A stretch of 64,000 bases of DNA from Actinomycetota bacterium (GTDB lineage: Bacteria; Actinomycetota; Actinomycetes; S36-B12; UBA5976). Both the position numbers and the translations under genes were made by a program. The stretch spans positions 1 to 64,000 of the forward strand of contig CANGDR010000008.1 in NCBI GenBank assembly GCA_947452765.1, in the 5' to 3' direction. A model generated the notes under the pieces. That model saw only the letters and a program-made list of their open reading frames with translations. It made no database searches and was not told the DNA's origin. Of the stretch, positions 8,520-17,757 are shown in pieces (position 1 is the stretch's first letter; every line of letters starts with the position of its first letter).

Positions 8520-9490
8520 TGAGTAATTTGCGTGCTGGCATGATCGGCTTGGGCATGATGGGTCGTCACCATGCCCGCGTTTTGGGCTCACTTGAGGGAG
8601 TCGACTTAGTTGCGGTTGCTGATCCAGCCGGCGATCCACATGGCGTTGCTGCTGGTAGGGATGTGCATTCAACCGTTCAGGAATTAATCGAAATTGGCAT
8701 TGATTATTGCGTAGTTGCAGTTCCGACTATTTATCACGAAGAAGTTGGGATGGCCCTTGCAGCCGCTGGGGTACACGCCTTGATTGAAAAGCCACTTGCG
8801 CCTGATACCGACTCGGCCACACGTCTCACCGAAGCTTTTGAAAAGCACGGTGTGATTGGCGCAGTTGGCCACATTGAACGCTATAACCCATCACTTCAAG
8901 AAGCTCGCCGCCGCATTGCAAATGGTGATCTTGGCAAGGTCTTCCAGATTGCGACTCGCCGCCAAGGCCCATTCCCGCCTCGTATTGCTGATGTCGGTGT
9001 CGTTAAAGATTTAGCTACGCACGACATCGATTTAACTGCATGGGTAGCGCAGCAACCTTTCGAGTGGGTACAGGCTCGTACGGCATATCGTTCGGGACGC
9101 CAACACGAAGATTTGGTTGCCGCAGTAGGCCAACTTGCCGACGGAACTGTCACTAGCCATTTGGTTAACTGGCTAACTCCTTTCAAGCAACGTGAAACTG
9201 TAATAACTGGGGAGCGTGGCGCGTATGTCTGTGACACTTTGACAGCCGATATAACTTTCTACGCAAATGGAACCCAAGACACTTCGTGGGATGAAGTTGC
9301 TAATTTCCGTGGCGTATCCGAAGGTGATGTAATCAGGTTCGCAATTCCAAAACCTGAACCACTTCGAGTTGAGCATGAAGCATTCCGCGATGCGGTCCTC
9401 GGTAAGGACGCTGACATTGTCACGATGCGTCAAGGCTTAAACACCGTTCGCATCGCAGACCAAATGCTCGCTTCCGCTCAAGTTAACTAA
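8519..9490 (+). CDS. wbpB: UDP-N-acetylglucosaminuronate 3-dehydrogenase (WbpB-like, Gfo/Idh/MocA)
   Basis: A 323-aa oxidoreductase with an N-terminal NAD-binding motif (GMIGLGMMGRHHARVL), the family signature ALIEKPLAP, and a C-terminal substrate domain with VKDLATHDIDL. In the known pathway WbpB oxidises C3 of UDP-GlcNAcA to a ketone that WbpE aminates. The start overlaps the wbpE stop by 1 nt (TAATG). Its place between the aminotransferase and the C6 dehydrogenase is the main reason for choosing WbpB over other Gfo/Idh/MocA enzymes. Confidence 0.88.
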   Translation: MSNLRAGMIGLGMMGRHHARVLGSLEGVDLVAVADPAGDPHGVAAGRDVHSTVQELIEIGIDYCVVAVPTIYHEEVGMALAAAGVHALIEKPLAPDTDSATRLTEAFEKHGVIGAVGHIERYNPSLQEARRRIANGDLGKVFQIATRRQGPFPPRIADVGVVKDLATHDIDLTAWVAQQPFEWVQARTAYRSGRQHEDLVAAVGQLADGTVTSHLVNWLTPFKQRETVITGERGAYVCDTLTADITFYANGTQDTSWDEVANFRGVSEGDVIRFAIPKPEPLRVEHEAFRDAVLGKDADIVTMRQGLNTVRIADQMLASAQVN

Positions 9491-9501
9491 TTCAAGGATC
9501 A

Positions 9502-10794
9502 ATGATGAAAATCACCGTTGTGGCAATGGGCAAAATAGGTTTGCCATTGGCTGTTCAATTTGCATCTAAAGGACACACCGTCTTTGGCGCAGATGTAAAC
9601 GAAGAAACTGTTCGATTGGTTAATGCTGGCATCGAACCGTTCCCAGGTGAAACAGATCTTGATACCAAACTTGCGGATGTAGTTTCCAAAGGACTATTGC
9701 GCGCAACAACTGATACGGCTTCTGTTGTTTCAGATTCCGAAGCGGTCGTCGTGGTTGTCCCACTTTTTGTTGATGCTGAAGGTATTCCGGATTTCGGCTG
9801 GATGGACGCAGCAACTCGTGAAATAGCCAAGGGCTTGAAGCCTGGCACGTTAGTTTCTTATGAAACCACTTTGCCAGTTGGAACCACGAGAAACCGTTTT
9901 GCCCAAATGCTTGAAGCTGGCTCAGGATTAAAGCTAGGTACAGATTTCCACTTAGTCTTTAGCCCAGAACGAGTATTTACCGGGCGAGTTTTTGAAGACT
10001 TACGAAAGTATCCAAAGCTTGTTGGTGGTGTTGACGAAGCATCAGCTAAACACGGTGTTGAATTCTATGAACAGGTCCTAGATTTTGATAAGCGCGATGA
10101 CTTGCCACGTGCTAACGGTGTTTGGGATCTTGGATCTAGCGAAGCTTCTGAGTTAGCCAAATTGGCGGAAACTACTTACCGCGACGTGAACATTGGACTC
10201 GCCAATCAATTTGCGCGATTCGCCGCTAGCAATGGAATTGACGTTTATGCGGTGATCGAGGCTTGTAATAGCCAGCCATTTAGCCATATCCACCAACCGG
10301 GTATTGCAGTCGGCGGACACTGCATTCCGATTTATCCACGAATGTATCTGTGGAACGATCCGGAGGCCACCGTGGTTCGCGCTGCGCGGGAAGCGAATGC
10401 TCAAATGCCTTCATACACAGTTGGAGTTTTGCAAGCTGCCCACGGTGACTTGAACGGCCAGCGAGTAGTTGTGCTTGGCGCTGCCTATCGAGGTGGTGTA
10501 AAAGAAACAGCATTCTCGGGAATCTTTGCCACCGTTGAATCTCTTAAGTCAGCAGGTGCAACAGTTTTGGTTCATGATCCCATGTACACCGATGACGAGT
10601 TAGCGCATTATGGATTTACTGCGTTTCACCTTGGTGATCCCGTAGATGCGGTGATTGTGCAAGCAAATCATGTGGAATATAAATCAGTTTCGGCCACAGA
10701 TTTCCCAGGTCTTAAAACTGTCGTTGACGGACGTAAGTTCTTAGATCCAACTAAATTTGCAGATACGAATTTTATTACTCTTGGAATTGGCTAA
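9502..10794 (+). CDS. wbpA: UDP-N-acetyl-D-glucosamine 6-dehydrogenase (WbpA-like)
   Basis: A 430-aa nucleotide-sugar dehydrogenase. It has an N-terminal NAD site (VVAMGKIGLPLAVQFA), a central helix region with AETTYRDVNIGLANQ, the catalytic cysteine in AVGGHCIPIYP, and a C-terminal UDP-binding domain (VLGAAYRGGVKE). It oxidises the C6 hydroxyl to a carboxylate in two NAD-dependent steps. GGHCIPIYP and the wbp operon favour UDP-GlcNAc over UDP-glucose; the UDP-glucose enzyme is more likely the one at 57111. Two adjacent ATG codons (9502 and 9505) are possible; AAGGA lies 4 or 7 nt upstream, which slightly favours 9505. Last gene of the wbpD-E-B-A operon. Confidence 0.9.
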   Translation: MMKITVVAMGKIGLPLAVQFASKGHTVFGADVNEETVRLVNAGIEPFPGETDLDTKLADVVSKGLLRATTDTASVVSDSEAVVVVVPLFVDAEGIPDFGWMDAATREIAKGLKPGTLVSYETTLPVGTTRNRFAQMLEAGSGLKLGTDFHLVFSPERVFTGRVFEDLRKYPKLVGGVDEASAKHGVEFYEQVLDFDKRDDLPRANGVWDLGSSEASELAKLAETTYRDVNIGLANQFARFAASNGIDVYAVIEACNSQPFSHIHQPGIAVGGHCIPIYPRMYLWNDPEATVVRAAREANAQMPSYTVGVLQAAHGDLNGQRVVVLGAAYRGGVKETAFSGIFATVESLKSAGATVLVHDPMYTDDELAHYGFTAFHLGDPVDAVIVQANHVEYKSVSATDFPGLKTVVDGRKFLDPTKFADTNFITLGIG

Positions 10795-10796
10795 TT

Positions 10797-11951
10797 TTAA
10801 GCACAGATCCAGGATCGTAAAACAGATCCGGAGTACGTACCGTTGTGAAATTCCGTTACAAATTTTTCACCCTGAATTCCTAGTTCTCGGCGCAGTGACT
10901 CATCTTTACTTAGCTTAAGAATTACTTCTTCAAGGTGATCGACGGTAGCTTCCACAATCGGAACTGCGCCAGGAATTCGTTCCCGCACCCATGGTGCCAC
11001 GTGCCCGACCACCACTTTCCCAGCAGCCATCGCTTGAACTGCTGTTGCACCGTAGGCACCGAGCGCAAATTGATCGATAACTACATCGGCTGATTTCACT
11101 AGCCTTGGCATGTCATCTGCCGGCACGCTATCAATTCGAATGTATTCAATACTTTCTTGCTCGGACAGGCTTTGTAAGATTTCATCAACCTTGGGACCGC
11201 CTTTAATCCAAGACTTACTTGGTGCATAAAGCACTGTAATTTTTCTGGCCTTAGGCACATATGTGTTTGTCCATTTGGCTTGATCGACAACCACAGGCAG
11301 CCAAATGCCGTTCGGTAAATCATCGATTAAGTCTGGAGTAGAAACAAAAGTTGGAATGTTCAATTTTGAATATGCTTCAACCAAAATTTTCGCTCTATTT
11401 TCCAAAGTAGCTACGACGTCAGCCGGGGCATCGAGAAATGGACTTTGCGGATACTTTGCAATGTGACGGCTAGGTATTCGAGTATCAGAGCCATGTGATA
11501 CGACGGCACAGGAAATTCCAGAGTTGGTGAAGGATGCAATTTCACCAGAAATGCTTCGCTCATGAAGACTGCTAGTAATTGGCCGCCCAGCTTCAATCAA
11601 TGCATGTGAAAATTTGGATTTAATTCGCAAGTCTTGCTGAACTTGCCATTTCGTAAATTGATACCTGAATTGGGATACTGAATCATCCGTTGGAAAATTA
11701 AAAGTGCCAACTTCTCGGGTTAGCGCTTCTGCGTACAGATCAGGTATTGCACGTTCCGCGGCTCGGGCCCAGGCAAATCCTTGACCTGCAAAATTTGCTG
11801 GGCCTATTATCAAACGGTATTTAGTATTTGGGACTTCAGGTTGCGAAGGAAGCGGCTGGTAGCGCTGGGGATTAACAAGTGACTTAATTCGCCTAGAAGC
11901 AGCTCGACGTAAATCACGGGCCGATGCTTGCTTTAAGGCATTAATGTTCAA
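10797..11951 (-). CDS. GT-B-fold glycosyltransferase-like protein
   Basis: A 384-aa protein with a basic N-terminus (about residues 1-45) and two Rossmann-like halves. The segments ITVLYAPSKSWIKGG, EYIRIDSVPADDMPRLVKSADVVIDQF and GAYGATAVQAMAAGKVVVGH match the donor half of GT-B glycosyltransferases. The N-terminal half is poorly conserved, with GPANFAGQGFAWARAAER as the first strand-loop. It lies immediately after the wbp operon on the other strand and 19 nt after the ABC-transporter ATPase gene, so it is probably the last gene of that operon. It likely modifies the exported polysaccharide. Family is moderately certain, substrate unknown. Confidence 0.7.
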   Translation of the reverse strand: MNINALKQASARDLRRAASRRIKSLVNPQRYQPLPSQPEVPNTKYRLIIGPANFAGQGFAWARAAERAIPDLYAEALTREVGTFNFPTDDSVSQFRYQFTKWQVQQDLRIKSKFSHALIEAGRPITSSLHERSISGEIASFTNSGISCAVVSHGSDTRIPSRHIAKYPQSPFLDAPADVVATLENRAKILVEAYSKLNIPTFVSTPDLIDDLPNGIWLPVVVDQAKWTNTYVPKARKITVLYAPSKSWIKGGPKVDEILQSLSEQESIEYIRIDSVPADDMPRLVKSADVVIDQFALGAYGATAVQAMAAGKVVVGHVAPWVRERIPGAVPIVEATVDHLEEVILKLSKDESLRRELGIQGEKFVTEFHNGTYSGSVLRSWICA

Positions 11952-11970
11952 GACGAAACCTCAGCCAAGC

Positions 11971-12846
11971 TTAGAAATCTTCGAGGACGACAGCACTATT
12001 TCCGGAGTCAACAAAATCGGTGTAACGGTCAACGATTTCGTCAGCAGAGCCACGGCCGACGAGTCTGCCGTGGTCTAACCAAATTGCATCGTTGCATAAT
12101 TCTTTAATTGTTCCCAGGCCGTGAGAAACAACAAGCATCGTGCGTGCATTTCCCATCAGCTCCTCCATCTTGATGCGCGCCTTTCGCTTGAATGCAGCAT
12201 CACCTGTTGAAAGCGCTTCATCAATAAGGAGAATGTCTGGGTCCATGTGAACTGCAACTGAGAAGGCTAATCGCGCGTTCATGCCAGAGGAATAGGTGCG
12301 CGTTGGCAAATCGATGAAGTCGCCTAAGTCTGCAAAGTTTGCAATTTCAAGAAATTTGTCATTTATTTCTTCCCGGGAAAGTCCGCTTGCCAAGCCGCCA
12401 AGAATCACATTTTCTCGTCCAGTTAATTGCGGATGGAAACCTAATCCCAGTGCCAACAAAGTGCTTATGTTTCCACGAACTTCAATCCGCCCAGTTGTTG
12501 GTGCCAAAATACCTGCGATACTTCGCAACAGCGTTGATTTCCCTGCACCGTTGTGCCCAATGACACCCAAAATAGTGCCGTGTTTTACGTCAAACGAGAC
12601 ATCATTAACGGCTTCAACAACTTTAAATTTATTTTTCTCGCCACGAACTAAACCAGCAACTGCTTTTTTCACTGTAGGCACACGTTCAAATTGTGTCTTA
12701 TATGTAATTGATAAATTTTGCACAGAGATAGCTAACTGTTCAGTTACCTCTTTATGCACCTTCAGAATATTTTCTGCAGATAAGCCTGGGTCTGTTTCAG
12801 ATGGATCACCAAAACTACTTGAATCAAAGTCGGACAGCGAACTCAC
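11971..12846 (-). CDS. Polysaccharide ABC exporter, ATP-binding subunit (Wzt/TagH type)
   Basis: The ATPase half of a polysaccharide exporter. Walker A is GHNGAGKSTLL, the signature is YSSGMNARLAFS, Walker B is DILLIDEALSTGD and the switch His is VVSHG. DEALSTGDAAFKRK and GLASGLSREEI are characteristic of the Wzt/TagH branch. There is no long C-terminal carbohydrate-binding extension. The reading frame is open to a GTG at 12906, overlapping the permease gene by 83 nt; GTG 12846 gives a 23-nt overlap and is preferred, though its AGGGAG is closer than usual. Neither start is compelling. With the permease at 12824-13684 it would export a lipid-linked glycan made in the cytoplasm. Confidence 0.9.
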   Translation of the reverse strand: MSSLSDFDSSSFGDPSETDPGLSAENILKVHKEVTEQLAISVQNLSITYKTQFERVPTVKKAVAGLVRGEKNKFKVVEAVNDVSFDVKHGTILGVIGHNGAGKSTLLRSIAGILAPTTGRIEVRGNISTLLALGLGFHPQLTGRENVILGGLASGLSREEINDKFLEIANFADLGDFIDLPTRTYSSGMNARLAFSVAVHMDPDILLIDEALSTGDAAFKRKARIKMEELMGNARTMLVVSHGLGTIKELCNDAIWLDHGRLVGRGSADEIVDRYTDFVDSGNSAVVLEDF

Positions 12847-13684
12847 GCTCCCTTGACATAAAGAACCAGCAACCGAATAGGAAGGCACTGATTGCCCAAG
12901 CCACACATGCTAGCCAGACGCCAACTGATGGCACGATTCCGCGCACTAAAGTGTCGGAGAACGCGCCAAGAAGCGGAAATAGCGGATTAAAGACTCCAAT
13001 TAATTTGAAATAGTGGCGTGCTTGATCTGGGTAATAAAGCACAGGGGAGATGTAGAGCAAAATACGATTTAGGTAAGGAAGGAATGCCGTAGTATCCCGA
13101 AAATATACCTGCAACGCAGCAAAGAAAGCTGCCATCCCAATCGAGAAAACCATCATTAGGCCAAATACCGGAATAGCCAAAAGCTGTTGCCACTTAAGAG
13201 TTGAGCCACCAATTACGTAAAAAATCATAAAAATTGGAACAGTTGGAATGAACCTTCCAAAGGCAGTTCGAACCGCTGCAATTGGTAGCAAGAGTCGAGG
13301 AAATGATGCATTCATAACTAGGCGTGCAGCCCCTGTGATCGAAGCAGCACCACCAATCATGCTGTTAGAAATAAAGTAAAACGCGAAGATACCTGCGACT
13401 AAGTGAGCGAAGTATTCTGGGCCGCGATGGCTGCCGCTAGAGATCACCATGACAAGAAAGTAATAAACACCCGCCAATAAAAGTGGGTTTAGAACTAGCC
13501 AAAATTTACCAATGACAGTATTTGCCTGTTGGATGCGAAGTGTGGAACGTGACATTTCGTAAGCAAAATCGCGACGTCGCCAGAGTTCTCGAAAGTAGGT
13601 TGGTAGGTGCGGCAACCCGATGCTATTTGACTGGAAAATATGGATTGGGTCGTCTTGTTTCTCGAGCTCAGCGGTCTTCGACAC
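12824..13684 (-). CDS. Polysaccharide ABC exporter, permease subunit (Wzm/TagG type, ABC-2)
   Basis: A 286-aa ABC-2 permease with six predicted membrane segments. An amphipathic N-terminal region with YFRELWRRRDFAYEMSRS precedes the first membrane helix, as in Wzm/TagG proteins. Later segments include LLLAGVYYFLVMVI, LLAIPVFGLMMVFSIGMAAFFAAL and VYFRDTTAFLPYLNRILLYISPVLYY. It forms the channel for the ATPase encoded downstream. The start ATG faces the divergent glycosyltransferase at 13772, about 87 nt away. The module indicates ABC-transporter-dependent glycan export rather than a Wzx/Wzy pathway; no Wzy-type polymerase is obvious in the window. Confidence 0.92.
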   Translation of the reverse strand: MSKTAELEKQDDPIHIFQSNSIGLPHLPTYFRELWRRRDFAYEMSRSTLRIQQANTVIGKFWLVLNPLLLAGVYYFLVMVISSGSHRGPEYFAHLVAGIFAFYFISNSMIGGAASITGAARLVMNASFPRLLLPIAAVRTAFGRFIPTVPIFMIFYVIGGSTLKWQQLLAIPVFGLMMVFSIGMAAFFAALQVYFRDTTAFLPYLNRILLYISPVLYYPDQARHYFKLIGVFNPLFPLLGAFSDTLVRGIVPSVGVWLACVAWAISAFLFGCWFFMSREREFAVRL

Positions 13685-13771
13685 GAATAAATCCTATCAG
13701 AATTGGATTAATCAGGTCCTGGGTGAAAGTGACACGGGTAAAGTGTTGTTACCAGAATATATTGGAACTCC

Positions 13772-15166
13772 TTGGCCGCCAAAATTAGCGAGAAGTGGTG
13801 TGATTCATTGAATCCGGACCAAAATACATTGCCTCAGCTAACAGTTGTGATGATGGTCGCTAACGATGTATCTATCGATGTTCGCGTTAGAAAAATGGCC
13901 GCCTCTGTTGCCAGAGATCATAATGTGTTTGTGCTTGGGCTCGCATCAAATGGAAAGCGTTCAAGTTTTGAACTTGACGGCTTTAAAGTACTTTTACTCC
14001 CAGTCGTTAACCAACAACCTTTGAAAATGCGCATAAAAAAGGCGCTTGGTCGCAGAATTATGAAACTTCCAATGGGGTCTTCGATAAGGAAAATCTTCAA
14101 ATCGGGACCGCGCAAGGCAAAGACTGCTCCTGCTGCTTTGCAAACAACACCTTCGAGCGAGCAAATACCTTGGCGGGAAGTTCTCCCTGAGACCACCAAG
14201 TATGAATTTGTTTTTGGTGCTGAGCTAGAAACCATAAAACCAGATTTAGTGCATGCGCAAGATATTCACTTACTAAGTGTTGCTTCGAATTATGTAAAAA
14301 ATCGTAAGCAGAGTGGGGATAATTGCGCGCTAATTTATGACGCTCATGAATACATCAGGGGATTGGGCTCGATTAACCCGCAGCGTCGTGATGCATATGC
14401 AGATATGGAGTCTGAATATATAAATTCTGCAGACTCGGTAATCACGGTTTCGGATGCGATTGCAAGAAAAATCCAACAAGACCATGGTTTAACGTCTCAA
14501 CCATTCTTGGTCCTAAACGCACCATCCCAAAACAAAATTCAAGTATCTGAATCCAGCCCATCTGTTCGCGCTGTTTGTGGCTTGGATCTGGATGCCCCAC
14601 TTGTTATTTATTCTGGGGGAATTCACATCTCGCGTGGAATGGATTTATTAGTCTCATCCCTTGAATACCTGCCAGATGTTCATCTTGCCATGACATCAAA
14701 TCGTGATAGTTGGTACATCGAGGAATTGAAATTGAAAGCGAGCGCGATTGGCGCGTCGAGCCGGTTGCACTTTGTTCCTTATGTGTCACCCGAGGAAGTA
14801 GTGCCATATATTTCCACCGCAACTATAGGAATAAGTCCGTTGCCAGCTGATGTAGTTAATTACGACTTAGCATTACCTAACAAATTATTTGATTACATCC
14901 AAGCCGGACTTCCTTTGGTGGTGAGTAATTGTGTTGAAGTTTCAAGGTTGTTAGCCAAATTTCCGTTAGGTGGAACTTTCGAATGGCAAGATCCAAAGGC
15001 TCTCGCACAAGCCGTAATTTCTGTATTGGCTAACCAATCTGAGATTCGTGGAAACTACTTAGCGCTAAAAGATGACTTAAAACAGTTCACCTGGGAATCT
15101 CAGGAAAGCAACCTACAAAGCGCCTACTTGCTGGCATTAGCTAAATCGCGCGAGAGCTTCAGTTAA
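13772..15166 (+). CDS. Family 4 (GT-B) glycosyltransferase
   Basis: A GT4-type enzyme of about 450-464 aa. The N-terminal strand is TVVMMVANDVSIDVRVRKMA. The acceptor half ends with LVHAQDIHLL and LIYDAHEYI, and the donor half contains IYSGGIHISRGMDLLV and ALPNKLFDYIQAGLPLVVSN. The start is uncertain: TTG 13772 has a TATATT box 8 nt upstream and could be leaderless, while TTG 13808 and ATG 13850 are alternatives. It converges with the wbpI-like gene, overlapping by 8 nt at the 3' ends. It is closely similar in design to the enzyme at 16269, suggesting a duplication with changed specificity. Confidence 0.83.
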   Translation: MAAKISEKWCDSLNPDQNTLPQLTVVMMVANDVSIDVRVRKMAASVARDHNVFVLGLASNGKRSSFELDGFKVLLLPVVNQQPLKMRIKKALGRRIMKLPMGSSIRKIFKSGPRKAKTAPAALQTTPSSEQIPWREVLPETTKYEFVFGAELETIKPDLVHAQDIHLLSVASNYVKNRKQSGDNCALIYDAHEYIRGLGSINPQRRDAYADMESEYINSADSVITVSDAIARKIQQDHGLTSQPFLVLNAPSQNKIQVSESSPSVRAVCGLDLDAPLVIYSGGIHISRGMDLLVSSLEYLPDVHLAMTSNRDSWYIEELKLKASAIGASSRLHFVPYVSPEEVVPYISTATIGISPLPADVVNYDLALPNKLFDYIQAGLPLVVSNCVEVSRLLAKFPLGGTFEWQDPKALAQAVISVLANQSEIRGNYLALKDDLKQFTWESQESNLQSAYLLALAKSRESFS

Positions 15167-16229
15167 GTAACGCATCTTCTAAACACCTAACAACATTAAG
15201 TGCAGCCTGACCATCGCCGTAAGGCATTTGGGTCGGCCAAGTTATTTCACTTGTCCTAGCAACAAATTCCGCGACGTCTTTGCTACTTGGATTGTTGTCG
15301 ACCATATTGACACCAAGCGAAACAGTTTCAACCCATTCTGTTTCAGTTCGCAAAGTTACGCACGGTGTGTGTAAAAGAAATGCTTCCTTTTGTAATCCAC
15401 CCGAATCTGTTATGGCAGCTTTGGCGTTGGCTAGAGCGCAAACTAAGTCTGGGTATCCAAGGGGAGAAATCAACTGAACGTTATTGAAATTAGTATCAAT
15501 CTTGAATTCAGCAAGTTTTGCGCGCAAGCGTGGATGAGCTGCAAGCAAAACCTTTGCATCCATATTTTCTAAAAGACCAAGTATCTCGAGTAAACGTTCC
15601 CGGCTTTCGGTATTTTCGGCCCGATGAATTGTCGCTAGGAAATATTCACCTTTTTTAACATCTAAACTTTCCAAGATCAACGATTGCGAAATTTTTTGAG
15701 TGTCAAGACATACATCAACCATCACGTCCCCAACAAGCAAAGCCAAACTTTCTAGACCTTCGTTTGCCAGGTTTGTCATGGCTTCATTGGTTGGGGCAAG
15801 TAGTAAGTCCGATGCGTGATCCGTTAAGACGCGATTGTGTTCTTCTGGCATTCGTCGGTTGAAAGACCTCAATCCCGCTTCTAAGTGCGCGACGCGTTGG
15901 TGAATCTTTACCGCCGCTAAAGTTGCCGCGAGCGTTGAATTGGTATCCCCGTATACCAAGACCCAATCGGCATTCTGAGTCATAAAAACTTCTTCAAGGC
16001 CGGTAAGGATTGATGCAGTCTGCTTGGCATGTGAATCCGAGCCAACGCCAAGGTTTATTTTGGGTGCGCTGATACCCAAATCGGAAAAAAAGTTTTCAGA
16101 CATATCTGGGTCATAATGCTGTCCAGTGTGAACAATCACATGCTCGTGTCCGCCAGCCTTTAGGGCCCGATCGATCGGTGCGAGTTTTACAAATTGCGGC
16201 CTGGCACCCACAACACTTATCACTTTCAT
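15159..16229 (-). CDS. wbpI: Non-hydrolysing UDP-sugar 2-epimerase, WbpI/WecB family
   Basis: A 356-aa epimerase. It begins VISVVGARPQFVKLAP and contains HTGQHYDPDMSENFF, LVYGDTNSTLA, HLEAGLRSFNRRMPEEHNR, HRAENTESRERL and TDSGGLQKEAF. The variants LRSFNRRMPEEHNR and RTETEWVE match WbpI-type enzymes better than plain WecB. With wbpD-E-B-A at 6843-10794 it completes the route to UDP-2,3-diacetamido-2,3-dideoxy-D-mannuronate; a UDP-GlcNAc 2-epimerase role is the alternative. ATG 16229 is chosen; a GTG at 16241 is also open. It is the third gene of a minus-strand operon after the membrane protein and glycosyltransferase at 19281-16269. Confidence 0.82.
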   Translation of the reverse strand: MKVISVVGARPQFVKLAPIDRALKAGGHEHVIVHTGQHYDPDMSENFFSDLGISAPKINLGVGSDSHAKQTASILTGLEEVFMTQNADWVLVYGDTNSTLAATLAAVKIHQRVAHLEAGLRSFNRRMPEEHNRVLTDHASDLLLAPTNEAMTNLANEGLESLALLVGDVMVDVCLDTQKISQSLILESLDVKKGEYFLATIHRAENTESRERLLEILGLLENMDAKVLLAAHPRLRAKLAEFKIDTNFNNVQLISPLGYPDLVCALANAKAAITDSGGLQKEAFLLHTPCVTLRTETEWVETVSLGVNMVDNNPSSKDVAEFVARTSEITWPTQMPYGDGQAALNVVRCLEDALLN

Positions 16230-16268
16230 TTGTGCCCACACTTCCGCCGGAGACCTGCTTTACGGCAA

Positions 16269-17702
16269 TTATCTCAGAGATTCATAAACAACGTTTAATG
16301 CTGCTTCTTGTGCTTCCCAGGTCCAAGACGATACTGGGGCTTGGGAGTATTTGCCCACATAACTCTTTTGGTTGTTGATTACCCTCGACATTGCCTCCGA
16401 TAAGGTTCGGGGGTCTCCCGCTGTGAATACCTCACCGATTCCATACTTCTCGATAGTTTTTTTGACTACTCGGACATCACTTCCAACGATAGGCAATTGG
16501 GCAATCGCATATTCATAAAATTTGCTTGGAAGTGAGACTTCATGATTGACATCATGTAAGTACGGAGCTAGTCCAAAGGAAGCATCCGCAACATATTCAA
16601 CAATTTCACTGGGCGAAACATAAGGTAACAAGTGAACTCGATTAGCGAGTCCGCGTTTTTCAGCCTCTTCCAAAAATACTGTGTTGTATGCATTTACATT
16701 GGCCACAAATGCAAAATGTAATTCCGGAATACTTTCCATTGCTTCGAGAACTGGGCTAATTCCCCGCTTGGCCGAAAGCACACCTAAATAAACGCCAAGC
16801 GGAAGTGACTCGCTGATTCCACAATCAATTCGAATTTTTCTCTTGCAAGTTTTTGCTGAAGTGGTAGTAGGGGCATTTAGCACTACTGCTGGCTGTTGAG
16901 ATAACGAATATTTATTCGTCAGTAATTCCGCAATGTCTTGTGAGACTGTGATTATGCGATCGGAACTTTTCGCAGCTACCTTCTCATTCAACAAAAAGGC
17001 AAAGGTATCCGCTGGCGTAAACCCCGATATTCCTTCGAGAAATTCATGGGCATCATAAATAACTTTGGGCCGCTTGCCACTGGCTGATAATGCATCGGCC
17101 ATGCGAACGCCGGCTCCAGCCAGCCGAAAATCATGCGCATGAACAACGTCAGGTTGGAAGTTGATTGCCACAGGAAGGAATGCACTTTCGTATTCATAAA
17201 GTGTTGGACTAATTCGGAACAAGTGCACAGAGTTCCGAGTCAGGTTAAACAGAAATCCCCTTGCCCTATTAACTAAGCCAATTTTTGAATTTTGAATTTT
17301 CCATGCCCGTGCATATTGAGCTCTGCGAAATGCGAAAATAGCAGTCATTAATCGCTCAAGCGCCTTAGGAATCACAGTTGAAGTTCCAACTTCACTTCGC
17401 GTTTTTATTGAATATTTGCGTAATTCAATCTTGGCCTTTGCCTTATCGCATTGGTCACTTCCTTGATATCCAAAAATACTTCCAATGCTTTTTCTTGGAT
17501 GAACCATGCGGAAATCTGTAATTGGTACAGCGACAGGAACTCTTACAATTTCAACGTTACCCATGTTGTTTGGGAGTTCGGGAATTCCCAAATCTCGTCC
17601 TAGAAGCAAAACTTCGTGGCCTAAGTCTGAAACCGATTTAGCGGTTTTTTGAACGCGGCTGTCACCGACGATCGCGTTATCAACCATCATCAGAACTTTC
17701 AT
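16269..17702 (-). CDS. Family 4 (GT-B) glycosyltransferase
   Basis: A 477-aa GT4 enzyme. It starts MKVLMMVDNAIVGDSRVQK and has VVHAHDFRLAGAG and VIYDAHEFLEG in the acceptor half, then VYLGVLSAKRGISPVLEAM and SLPSKFYEYAIAQLPIVGSD in the donor half. A basic insert at about residues 85-165 makes it longer than most family members. The gap to the following epimerase is 39 nt and to the preceding membrane-protein gene 55 nt, so one operon is likely. It probably transfers a sugar onto the lipid-linked intermediate; donor unknown. Confidence 0.85.
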   Translation of the reverse strand: MKVLMMVDNAIVGDSRVQKTAKSVSDLGHEVLLLGRDLGIPELPNNMGNVEIVRVPVAVPITDFRMVHPRKSIGSIFGYQGSDQCDKAKAKIELRKYSIKTRSEVGTSTVIPKALERLMTAIFAFRRAQYARAWKIQNSKIGLVNRARGFLFNLTRNSVHLFRISPTLYEYESAFLPVAINFQPDVVHAHDFRLAGAGVRMADALSASGKRPKVIYDAHEFLEGISGFTPADTFAFLLNEKVAAKSSDRIITVSQDIAELLTNKYSLSQQPAVVLNAPTTTSAKTCKRKIRIDCGISESLPLGVYLGVLSAKRGISPVLEAMESIPELHFAFVANVNAYNTVFLEEAEKRGLANRVHLLPYVSPSEIVEYVADASFGLAPYLHDVNHEVSLPSKFYEYAIAQLPIVGSDVRVVKKTIEKYGIGEVFTAGDPRTLSEAMSRVINNQKSYVGKYSQAPVSSWTWEAQEAALNVVYESLR

Positions 17703-17757
17703 TGATTAGCTCCGCTCAGGTTGCTTATAAGTAGAAATTCTAGCGATCGATTTCAAG

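Noticed and set aside
12296-12856. 186-codon open frame antisense to the ABC ATPase
   Set aside because: It mirrors a well-supported ATPase with all ABC motifs and has no recognisable domain.
12824-12906. Frameshift at the permease/ATPase junction
   Set aside because: Both proteins are complete; the overlap disappears largely if the ATPase starts at 12846.
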